Below are positions 56,140-64,000 of a stretch of DNA of 64,000 bases, in pieces. Origin of the DNA: Gerris lacustris (lineage: Eukaryota; Arthropoda; Insecta; Hemiptera; Gerridae); NCBI GenBank assembly GCA_951217055.1, contig OX578282.1:73189092-73253091 (forward strand). The letters are read 5' to 3'. Position numbers and translations under genes: made by a program. Within the stretch, counting starts at the first letter, position 1, and each line of letters opens with the position of its first letter. The notes under the pieces are model-generated. The model saw only the letters and a program-made list of their open reading frames with translations, was not told where the DNA came from and made no database searches.

Positions 56140-56530
56140 TTTTTAGTAACGCTTTTCGATTTTATGTAGCAAAGTCAAGACATGAAAATGTCAAAAACAC
56201 TATAATTTCAATTTCTAACCTCATTTCAGTAACCTCAATATTTCTAACCTCAGTTACAATTATTTTCCTTCTCTTAATGGCCTTTAAAACGATATATAGC
56301 ATATTATGTAGACTAAACCTTTTTTTTAGTCGTCCACCATATTGGCCGCCATCTTGAAAAATTTCCAAAAAAAATGCTGAGATGCATCTATGTGCCAAAT
56401 TTCGTTGAAATTGATAAATTTTTACTCCAGTTATCGTTAACACACAACCAGAACCAGTTTTCCAGTTATCGACAAACAAACACACAAACTTTTCAAATCC
56501 CACGTCTCTGAAATGAATAACTCAATGCGC
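56140..56530. repeat. Dispersed repeat, family shared with 40.4-41.1 kb and the LINE flanks
   Basis: Contains AAGACATGAAAATGTCAAAA (56177-56196; compare 47846-47865) and GCTGAGATGCATCTATGTGC with TTCAAATCCCACGTCTCTGA (compare 40470-40585). It serves as a nearly empty version of the LINE target. Confidence 0.7.
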
Positions 56531-56589
56531 TCGTGCACGTTCATAAATATAAGTTGCTCCTAGTCCTAGTGACAGTTAAAGGAATTACG

Positions 56590-57595
56590 AGGAGACGGTG
56601 CTGAGCGGAATATCCAGGGGAACTGTGACGTCATTCCCGAAGCAAGAGGTGAGTGATCCTAGCGGACAAATGTGGTACTTAAATCTGTCATTTAACTCCT
56701 AAACTGCCACGGACCAACTACATTTTTATAATACATAATTCTAATCATATGTAAATAGAACTTAAAAAAGTCTAACACTCTATAAAAGGTAAATAAACAT
56801 AAAGAATAAGGAAGATTCTAAACTCTAAAGTTACTTTGGTTAACGTAACGCTACTAGTTAAAATGCTAATTTTAATTTGAGGATACCCCCCAAAAACTCT
56901 GAAAAAAATTATTTCTCGAAAACCGTTCCGACGATTTTGATTAAAAAATTCTAAAATATAGTCCAATTAAATACGAATCTTTCGATATAAGCCGTTTTTT
57001 TTCGGGAAAAATCTATTTCCTGAGAAAATGGTTTAAAACGCGGATGGAGGGAGCCCGGGTTCGATTCCCCACCCGGGAGAAGTTATTTTTATTGTAAATT
57101 TTGATGAAATGTTCGGTTATAATTAAATTTACTTACGAAAACTAACAAATGGGAAACACTGAGCTAAGTAAATATGAACTCGTATATCGTATATGAGAAA
57201 GTTTGTCTGCATTGTCTCCGACCGATTTCTTTTTTTTTACTTCCTACCAGAGAAAGTTATGCAATAAAATATTAATACATATTAAGAAGATAGTTTATAA
57301 TTAAATCACATAGGAAGGCAAGGCAGTTAAAATTTTTAAATTAAACGAAAATTGAAGTATAATTCTTAATAAGAAGTTTGAAATAGAGATTAAGAAATAC
57401 AATAGATATAGTACATTTTTCCACCAGAGTCGCTTAAATCGCGAATCACCATGATGAACTCACCTTGTGGCAGTTTAAGGAACTAAATGACAGATGTCAA
57501 ATGTAAGTACGACATTTGTCAGCTAGGATCGCTCACCTCTTGCCTCGGGAATGACGTCACAGTTCCCTTGGATATTCCGCTCAGCACCATCTCCT
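56590..57595. mobile_element. MITE with ~130-bp inverted arms and 8-bp target duplication
   Basis: Arms start AGGAGACGGTGCTGAGCGG and end in the matching complement CCGCTCAGCACCATCTCCT. The target duplication GAATTACG lies at 56582-56589 and 57596-57603. The interior contains a B-box-like hairpin (57054-57077) and the 75-bp stretch shared with 48601-48675. No transposase. The superfamily is uncertain (8-bp duplication: hAT or P). Confidence 0.88.
57054..57077 (+). other. tRNA T-arm/B-box-like hairpin
   Basis: GGTTCGATTCC (57058-57068) matches the Pol III B box, flanked by CCCGGG on both sides. No complete cloverleaf was found, so I treat it as a tRNA-derived remnant. Confidence 0.4.
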
Positions 57596-57599
57596 GAAT

Positions 57600-57715
57600 T
57601 ACGTGATAGATTTCAAATCAAAGTATCACATTTGTCCGCTAGGATCGCTTACTACTTGCCTCACAGTAATGACGTCACAGTACCCTTGATATTCCGCTCA
57701 ACACCGTCTCCTGAT
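57600..57715. repeat. Extra copy of the MITE right arm
   Basis: A direct, diverged repeat of 57476-57595, sharing GCTAGGATCGCT, AATGACGTCACAGT and GATATTCCGCTCA. Confidence 0.8.
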
Positions 57716-57735
57716 GGACAGGGCTCAGTTTTTAT

Positions 57736-58026
57736 CAAGGATCTTATATAAAGGGGATAGAGGGTTGAGGCAAAAAAGTGACCCCATGAAGATATGTAAA
57801 ATATTAGCTCCAATGGGACAAATTACCTTCCTCTTGGTTATAGGTTTCCAAGAATTTGTTTATAAGTGTCAGGTTATAACCTGTTAAAAAAGGTAATTTG
57901 TCCCAGTTCAAAGGTCGTGGAGCATGCGCAGTATGATTTTTTCTCCAATTTTTCTTACCTTCATGGGGTCACTTTTTTGCCTTAAACCCCTTCTTAACAT
58001 TACATCCGCTTTATATAAGATCCTTG
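57736..58026. mobile_element. Small MITE (291 bp) with 8-bp target duplication
   Basis: Ends are CAAGGATCTTATATAAAG and CTTTATATAAGATCCTTG. The target duplication GTTTTTAT lies at 57728-57735 and 58027-58034. Inner arms continue with AAAAAAGTGACCCCATGAAG and its complement. CA termini and 8-bp duplication suggest hAT. Confidence 0.93.
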
Positions 58027-58034
58027 GTTTTTAT

Positions 58035-58638
58035 GAAAATAAAATATTTGCTGCAACCCAGGATTAGCGTTATAAGTTATAATACTTCATGTTGTGCAGG
58101 CCGAAATTAAAGCTTTAAGATCATTTCATTAATGTTTAAGCTAAAGCAAGCTAGGTTTAACATTTGCAATAATTTACTGTCATGTACATTATAAAATAAA
58201 CCCGTTACATTCCTTTTCTTAATCGGAAATCCAAATAAGTTAAATTTTTGGAGTTCACTGTGTCGATTGGATTTCTGTTACGAATAAACCTGGGTTGAAT
58301 CATGGAATTCCTTTGTTTTTAGATTTCTTGTCGCCTTCTATTTCTGTTCTATTTCCTGTTAGGACTTTTAAACGAACAAGTTTTTGTTTGAGGTCATGTT
58401 TGTTTTCTAATTAACGTTTTAATTGAGTTTTTGTTAGAAATTTTTACTCCAGTTCGTCTCGGTGTTACAATATATTGCAAAAGTGTTTTTTTGTTTAATT
58501 TTCGCGTTTATTGTTTTATAGATGGGTTGATTGTAAGTTAATTAGCGTGAGGTGTCGTTGCTAAACCATGTATCTATGTAAGTTAAACTCTACTGAGGCT
58601 GTGATACCGTACGATTGCCGACCGATGAATCAACTGTT
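58035..58638 (+). other. Upstream region and probable 5' UTR of NKAIN
   Basis: AT-rich; no clear TATA box. It is presumably promoter and 5' UTR of the NKAIN gene. No start site can be set by eye. Confidence 0.4.
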
Positions 58639-58689
58639 ATGGCTTGTGAAAAGAGAAGTGCTTTGCTGAATATTTGCACTTTTCAATTG
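58639..58689 (+). CDS. NKAIN: NKAIN exon 1 (coding part)
   Basis: ATG at 58639, donor GTGGGT at 58690. 17 codons (MACEKRSALLNICTFQL). Confidence 0.88.
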
Positions 58690-59258
58690 GTGGGTATCTC
58701 GGAAATAAACATATTTGAAATACGGAACGCTTGTGGTCAAGTTTAAACTTACTGGTCGCTTGAATTGTTTCAGATCATAACGATATGGAGGCAAATCTTC
58801 GATTACTTAGGGTTCATGTGGGGCCCTATCTTAGTGAATTTTTTTCACATGATCTTCGTCATATTCGGTTTCTTCGGAGCCTGGCAGTTTAAAGCCAAAT
58901 ATCTTTTATGGGTGAGTAGCCACCTCCGCTTAGTTACGAGTCGCTAAACCGTTCCAAGTTGTTTGCATTTCAATTTTCGGTAAAAGTGAATTGTACGGTG
59001 CTGTTTACAGAATCGATGTACAAAATTATTACCAAGAACTCTACTGCTTATAGACCAGGTAGAGGTCCAAGTTGAAGTACAAAATTCGATGGCACCGTAC
59101 AATTCACTTTAGCCCAATTTTTCTAACAACACCCTTTTTAATCATATTAAAATTGACAATTTGCTGTTTATTTTCAGTTTATTATATGGGGATTGCTGTG
59201 GAGTGGTTGGAATATATTTCTAATATGTTTTTACTCGAGTGTCGGAGCCTTGGATCGG
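58639..59258 (+). CDS. NKAIN: NKAIN: Na,K-ATPase beta-1-interacting protein, first three coding exons
   Basis: Three exons (58639-58689, 58774-58911, 59178-59258) join in phase 0 through GT-AG introns. They encode the first 90 residues: MACEKRSALLNICTFQL, WRQIFDYLGFMWGPILVNFF, then a hydrophobic segment (MIFVIFGFFGAWQF) and FIIWGLLWSGWNIFLICFYS with SVGALDR. The pattern of a short N-terminal segment, QxFDxLGxxWxPILxNFFH, and paired membrane helices is that of the NKAIN family of small multi-pass membrane proteins that interact with the Na,K-ATPase beta subunit. The next exon, beginning after the donor at 59259, was not found in the window, so the intron is at least 4.7 kb or the gene continues outside. 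Confidence 0.92.
58774..58911 (+). CDS. NKAIN: NKAIN exon 2
   Basis: Acceptor TTGTTTCAG, donor GTGAGT. 46 codons, including the family signature FDYLGFMWGPILVNFFH. Confidence 0.93.
58981..59111. repeat. Intronic hairpin in NKAIN
   Basis: AAAAGTGAATTGTACGGTGC (58982-59001) pairs with GCACCGTACAATTCACTTTA (59092-59111), about 19 bp, with a ~90-base loop. It could be a tiny MITE or a structured intronic element. Confidence 0.9.
59178..59258 (+). CDS. NKAIN: NKAIN exon 3
   Basis: Acceptor TATTTTCAG, donor GTAAGT. 27 codons (FIIWGLLWSGWNIFLICFYS...), ending at the SVGALDR sequence. Confidence 0.93.
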
Positions 59259-59873
59259 GTAAGTCTCGTCTATAATTTAGAACATTATTGATTTTGACAC
59301 TATTGTTGTATTACAATTAAGTGTGGAAAAATCTTTTTAAAATCGGGGAGAGGAGTGATCGAGAGCTTGTGATTTGACATCTAGCAGGTCAACTAAACAA
59401 ACTAAAGTGTCTCCCCCGGAGGAGCTCGGCCCTAAGGATAACCTGCTATCTTTATTTTAGCAAATTGTTTCAACATAATTGAGCTATTGCAATGGCTTCA
59501 ACATTTTTTTAACGCAAATTTTTGAAAATTTTCTCCGTGAAAATCCGTTTTAGACCATTCTGGATTGATTCTTGAAATATAACACTTTTTTTTATGTATA
59601 TATGTATGTATGTATATATGTATGTATATTAGGGTGGGCCTTAATAATGAACATTTTTTAATTTAAGCTCCCAACCCCTAACGTTATGCGAATACACGAA
59701 AAAATGATTTTTGAAAAGTTTCAGGTCAATCGGAAAATTTTAAATGGTGCCGCTTTTTATTTGAAAATTGGTATATAAAAAAAGCTATTTTTTCTAGAAA
59801 ATTTCAAAATATCACTTTTATAATGCAATATTATCCGGTTTTTTTATTATTTACATTAATGATATACTTTAAT
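59259..59873 (+). other. NKAIN: NKAIN intron, left part
   Basis: AT-rich with a TATG microsatellite (about 59594-59630). No next exon was recognised. Confidence 0.6.
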
Positions 59874-60197
59874 AAGTAATTATTCCATTTAAATTTGGAT
59901 GTTATAAATTCAAATATTTTAATTTTTTAAGTTTTTTTCTAGTTTACGATGTTAGTTATAGTTTGTTTCAGTGTATTCTTTATTGAACCCTTCTTTTAGG
60001 TACTCTCATCTCTCATCTACCTCACCCCTAATCTGCATTCCTGAGCCCTCGGCCCTAAGGCTCAGGAAAGCACACTAATCCTAGTAATCCTTTACATTAA
60101 AAATACAAAATAGTGGAAAAAAATCTTTTATTTTATTAAAATATTAATAAAGCAATAACATAATACAAAAATAGCAAAAGTAGTGAAAAACAACATA

Positions 60198-61121
60198 CGA
60201 GGTGCTACCCAAAAGTTCCCGAACTCTGTGTATAACTCTTCTAACTACTGTAGTGCATCGATTTGCCGCTAGGTTTCAGTACTAGTACATCTCCCAAACC
60301 CCTCCTATCGTTTTCAGATTTTTTTGCGTTCTTTTGTCTTCTCAGTGGGGTGAAATCTGTGTTACTGTTAGTTGTGTTCTGCGATAGTGTAATGAGGTAT
60401 TTGAAAGGCAACGCATTTGCATCAAATTTTGTTTCAAGCTCGGGAAAACGGCGGTGATGAAGTCATGGGAAAAACCCAAGCCTTTGAATGGTTTAGGAGG
60501 TTCAAGAATGGAAGGACGAGTGTGGATGACGATTAGCGCTCTGGACGTCCTTCAACTGGAATCAACAACCAAAACATCCAAACTGTGCGTGAAACAATTC
60601 TCCGAGAACGTCGACAATCAATTCATGACTAAGTCCAAAGGACTGTGCCATAGGACATTCCAACTTTATTACAGCTTGATTGTCGACGGTCTCGGTGAAT
60701 TGTTTCACCGTTTGGATGTTTTGGTTGTTGATTCCAGTTGAAGGACACCCAGAGCGCTCATCGTCTTCCACACTCGTCCTTCCATTCTTGAACCTCTTAA
60801 ACCATTCAAAGGCTTGGGTTTTTCTCATGACTTCATCACCAAATGCTTCTCGAAGCATTTGGTGAGTTTCGGTCGCCGTTTTCCCGAGCTTGAAACAAAA
60901 TTTGATGCAAATGTGTTGCTCTTCCAAATCCCTCATAACGTTATCGCAGAACACAACTAACAGTATCTCAGATATCACCTCACAGAGAAGACAAAAGAAC
61001 GCAAAAAAATCTGAAAATGATAGGAGGGGTTTGGGAGTCGTACTAGTACTGAAACCTAGCAGCAAATCGATGCACTACAGTAGTTGGAAGAGTTATAACT
61101 TAACTTTTTGGTAGCACCTCG
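60198..61121. mobile_element. Mariner-derived foldback, copy 2
   Basis: The ends are CGAGGTGCTACCCAAAAG and GGTAGCACCTCG, flanked by TA (60196-60197 and 61122-61123). The two halves are head-to-head copies of the 5' part of a mariner transposase gene, with the centre near 60660. No DDD catalytic domain is present. Same design as 6095-7868. Confidence 0.88.
60562..61065 (-). pseudogene. Mariner transposase N-terminal (HTH) fragment, right half of foldback
   Basis: 168-codon frame. After an AT-rich leader it reads EEQHICIKFCFKLGKTATET, HQMLREAFGDEVMRKTQAFE, WFKRFKNGRTSVEDDERSGC and PSTG, the HTH DNA-binding part and linker of SETMAR/mariner-type transposases. It then crosses the palindrome centre and loses resemblance. 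Confidence 0.85.
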
Positions 61122-61240
61122 TATATATATATATATTATGATCAAATTATAATTCAAATTTCCCGATACATGAATCAAGGAACATGAAAAAATGATATAT
61201 GAAAGTAATAAATTGTTAGTGCGTGAAGTCTCACGTAAAA

Positions 61241-62224
61241 AGGGTTTCGTTGGTGTTGTAAACATGAAATTAGTAGTTGGGGGGGGGGAATTTGGATGTT
61301 TTTGACAAAATGGCGTAGAAAATTAAACGCTTTCCACAAGTGTTATATATTTTTGTAATCTACTCTTTAATACCTTTCACTTGATACCCAACTCAAAATT
61401 TGAAAAAATATTTTTTTCCCCGTGACATCAATCAGCCGCCATCTTGGATTCCCAGTTAATCCAACCAAGTTGCTATTCTTATTTTTTCTTTGGCCCATCA
61501 GACCGCACATTTTGCATATTTTTTTATATATTTAGTAAGAGCGGAAATACGATTTTAGGGGGGGGGGGGGGGGACACGCAAAATTTCAATGTTTTTTGAC
61601 AAAATGGCGCCGAAAATTGAACACTTTCCCTAAGTGATATATATATTTGTAATCTACTCTTCAATACCTTTCATTTGATACCCCACCCAAAATTTAAAAA
61701 ATAATATTTATTTTCGTGTGACATGAATTATCCGCCATCTTGGATTCCCGGTAAATCAGATCAAATTGCTAATCTTATTTTTTCTATGGCCCACCAGACC
61801 ACACATTTTGCATATTTTTCTATATTTTTATAATGAGCGAAAATACGATTTTAAGGGGGGGGGGGACACGCAAAATTTCGATGTTTTTTGACAAAATGGC
61901 GCCGAAAATTGAACACTTTCCCTAAGTGAAATATATATTTGTAATCTACTCTTTAATACCTTTCATTTGATACCCCACTTAAAATTTAAAAAAAAATATT
62001 TTTTTCGCATGACGTGAGTTATCCACCATTTTGGATTTGAACAGCTGATAATTGAGTTCGCTATATTTTTCCTGTGTGCGCGTCAAAACGATCTTTAATA
62101 TTGGAAAGTTTCATGTTTCTATCTCTTTTTATTCAAAAGTTATTGGAACCGTACAGAGTGACAGACAGACAGACAGACACAAAACTATAAGGGTTTCTTT
62201 TTTTGGTTTTACCAACGAAACCCT
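61241..62224. mobile_element. MITE with AGGGTTTCGTTGGT ends and internal tandem repeats
   Basis: Terminal AGGGTTTCGTTGGT and ACCAACGAAACCCT. Inside are about 2.6 tandem units of ~290 bp (about 61280-61560, 61565-61855, 61856-62040), each starting with a poly-G run then ACACGCAAAATTTC, CAAAATGGCGCCGAAAATTG and AATCTACTCTTCAATACC-like phrases. The related copy at 44789-45300 has about one unit. Flanking AAAA on both sides may be the target duplication. Confidence 0.8.
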
Positions 62225-62688
62225 AAAAATATGTTGCAAAATTATTTTGTATAAAGTTTTTCGTTTGAAATATATAATAATGTATTATTTTTGTACATAG
62301 TTAGTTTTACATAGATTTTAGTTTATAAAATTAAAGTTTAAATTATAATTTGATCATAATATGTTTTTTTTTTTGTTCCACTGCTTTTGCTATTTTTGCA
62401 TTATGTTATTACTTTATTAATATTTTAATGAAATAAAAGATTTTTTCCACAACTTTGTATTTTTATTGTAAAGGATTACTAGTGTTACTTATTAGTGTGC
62501 ATTCCTGAGCTTCAGGGCCGAGGGCTCAGTCACAGGAATGCAGATTAGGGGTCACGTCACGTAGATGAGAGTACCTAAAAGATGGGTTCAATAAAGAATA
62601 TACTGAAACAAACTATAACTAACATCGTAAACTAGAAACAATTAAAATATTTGAATGTATAACATCCAAATTTAAACGGAATAATTAC

Positions 62689-62984
62689 AATTTTTTTATT
62701 TCCACTATTTTTGATATTTTATTATGTATGTTATACAATGCACATTATGGCTTTATGAATTTTTTTAATACAATGAAACATTTTTTCTACTATTTTGTAC
62801 TGATACCTTAAATTCATAATCAGCGACCCCCCAAAAAAACTTTGGTTAGATGTTTAGTTCTTAATTTATGTATAACTATCACGAATTTGGTATAAAACAG
62901 AAGATTTTTCCTGCCATCCTAGGGCCGCCATTTTTTTAATTTTTATTTTTAACTGTATGCCTGGACTTTTTTTCCATTTGACCC
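62689..62984. other. No recognised feature
   Basis: AT-rich DNA between the foldback and the dispersed repeat. Confidence 0.4.
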
Positions 62985-63130
62985 CCTTTCATGTGACAAA
63001 AGTGTACATAACAACAATTACTGTACTCTTAAAGAGCTTTCCGACATGCATCTTGAAGGGTTTATACTATTTTGACTTTTGTACCCTGTACCCATGTGTA
63101 CCAATTTTTTTTTAACCCATCCAAATTCTA
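62985..63130 (+). repeat. Solitary copy of the 36-39 kb dispersed repeat
   Basis: GTACATAACAACAATTACTG, CTCTTAAAGAGCTTTCCG, then TTGTACCCTGTACCCATGTG. Same family as the retrovirus target at 12039/24874. Confidence 0.85.
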
Positions 63131-64000
63131 AACCAAAATTTTCCTATATTACCTTAAGCCAATAATGCGCAGATTTCTTTGAAAATTCACTCATTAAGTA
63201 ATGGTGCATGACTGGACTTTTTTCCTATAGGTTGTTCAACCTGAACTGTCAAGTGTTAATTCTAATACGACTGTAGATTCAAAAGAATGACCACTGCTTG
63301 AAAAATAAATAAATAAATAAATAAATGCATATTTTACAAAAAAAAAAACCCTCAGGCCAGTGTCCTTCTTCGCTAAGATTGTTTTTGTTTATTTTCTTGT
63401 GTGTAATTGATTTGGACCAAGAGTCAAGTTATAGGAGAATTATACTTTGGGTTCTACATCTAACTAGGAAAGCCAACATTTTCTTTAAGATTTGTTCACC
63501 TTCTTCTCTTTTCTAGAATTTTAACTTGGTAGAAGATTTGAATCTTAATCTCCCCCTTTTTAAAGTATAATTTTAATAAATCCTTAATAAAGTCATTAGA
63601 GGTCGACCAAGAAGTCATGGAAATGAGAGGAGTGCGCTAGTGTCGCCATGTACAGTCATTTTTTGATATAATAGACCACGGTCAAAAAACAGTGTTGTTC
63701 TTCTGTTATTAATCATTTTATTTTTAATAACTTCTATATTTTTTGCAACAGGCAACACTGTACCTGATAAGAAATCACTAATAATATTCGATAATATCTT
63801 TATATTAGTATTTATTGATTATTCATAATAATATTCTTTAAATCTAAATCGATATTCTTTTTCCTTAATCTATTTTTTTTCTTCCTCTTTATTTCTGAGT
63901 TTGATTTGGATTTAGAACAGTTGTGACTGTTCGTGCTGTATAAAAACAAACAAAACAGGAAACCTAACAGATTGGAAACCTTCCTGTTGTTATTCGTGAG
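63131..64000. other. AT-rich DNA, no gene recognised
   Basis: Holds an (AAAT)n run at about 63303-63326 and a poly-A run. If the NKAIN intron continues, the next exon lies beyond the window. Confidence 0.4.

Larger units (their letters stand above)
59874..62688. mobile_element. Foldback element hosting a mariner foldback and an internal MITE
   Basis: The left arm (59874-60197, continuing at 61122-61160) and right arm (62325-62688) are reverse complements over more than 320 bp, for example TTTACGATGTTAGTTATAGT, CTGCATTCCTGAGCCCTCGG-like and AATATTAATAAAG. The mariner foldback (60198-61121) interrupts only the left arm. Between the arms lies the GGGTTTCG MITE (61241-62224). All of it sits in the apparent NKAIN intron. 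No transposase. Confidence 0.85.

Noticed and set aside
57054..57077. Possible tRNA gene
   Set aside because: B-box and T-arm-like hairpin only; no A box, anticodon arm or acceptor stem could be built.

Overview
The window looks like animal, almost certainly insect, nuclear DNA: AT-rich, intron-bearing and dominated by nested transposable elements. The arthropod call rests on spliced metazoan gene pieces, a Ty3/gypsy-type endogenous retrovirus with a baculovirus-F-like envelope, LINEs with RNase H, hAT and mariner foldbacks, and very diverged repeats. No bacterial operon, CRISPR array, rRNA or convincing complete tRNA gene was seen. I cannot name the species.

Two host genes are visible, both on the + strand. 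At the left (3567-6014) are the last four coding exons of an aspartyl/asparaginyl beta-hydroxylase (ASPH-like). At the right (58639-59258) are the first three coding exons of an NKAIN gene (Na,K-ATPase beta-1-interacting protein). About 52 kb of transposon-derived DNA separates them.

Layout. 1-2621: end of a hAT element inside a decayed copia element (minus strand) with an initiator-tRNA-Met type primer site. 2621-3197: foldback MITE. 3567-6014: ASPH exons. 6095-7868: mariner-derived foldback with a duplicated interior. 7877-8440: LINE endonuclease remnant. 9021-9620: exact 15 x 40 bp satellite. 12040-24873: gypsy-type endogenous retrovirus (minus strand, LTR-gag-pol-env-LTR, 5-bp target duplication), with its env split by an antisense LINE (13692-16963). 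26918-29133: RT fragment and copia 3' end. 29353-32134: 2.8 kb inverted-repeat element. 32213-39800: tandem and dispersed repeats. 41120-47830: RNase H-bearing LINE (minus strand) split by a hAT element (44223-45765). 48432-56074: large hAT element containing a Mag-like gypsy element (49466-54121). 56590-58026: two MITEs with 8-bp target duplications. 58639-59258: NKAIN. 59874-62688: foldback that contains a mariner foldback and a third MITE. 62.7-64 kb: AT-rich, one dispersed repeat.

The elements do not cooperate as a pathway. The biology here is the layering: dispersed repeats are hit by retroelements, which are then hit by DNA transposons or LINEs. Target-site duplications I could read by eye support several of these steps. 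All domain calls come from reading motifs, with no database search. Coordinates of decayed elements are accurate to roughly 10-50 bp unless a target duplication fixes them.
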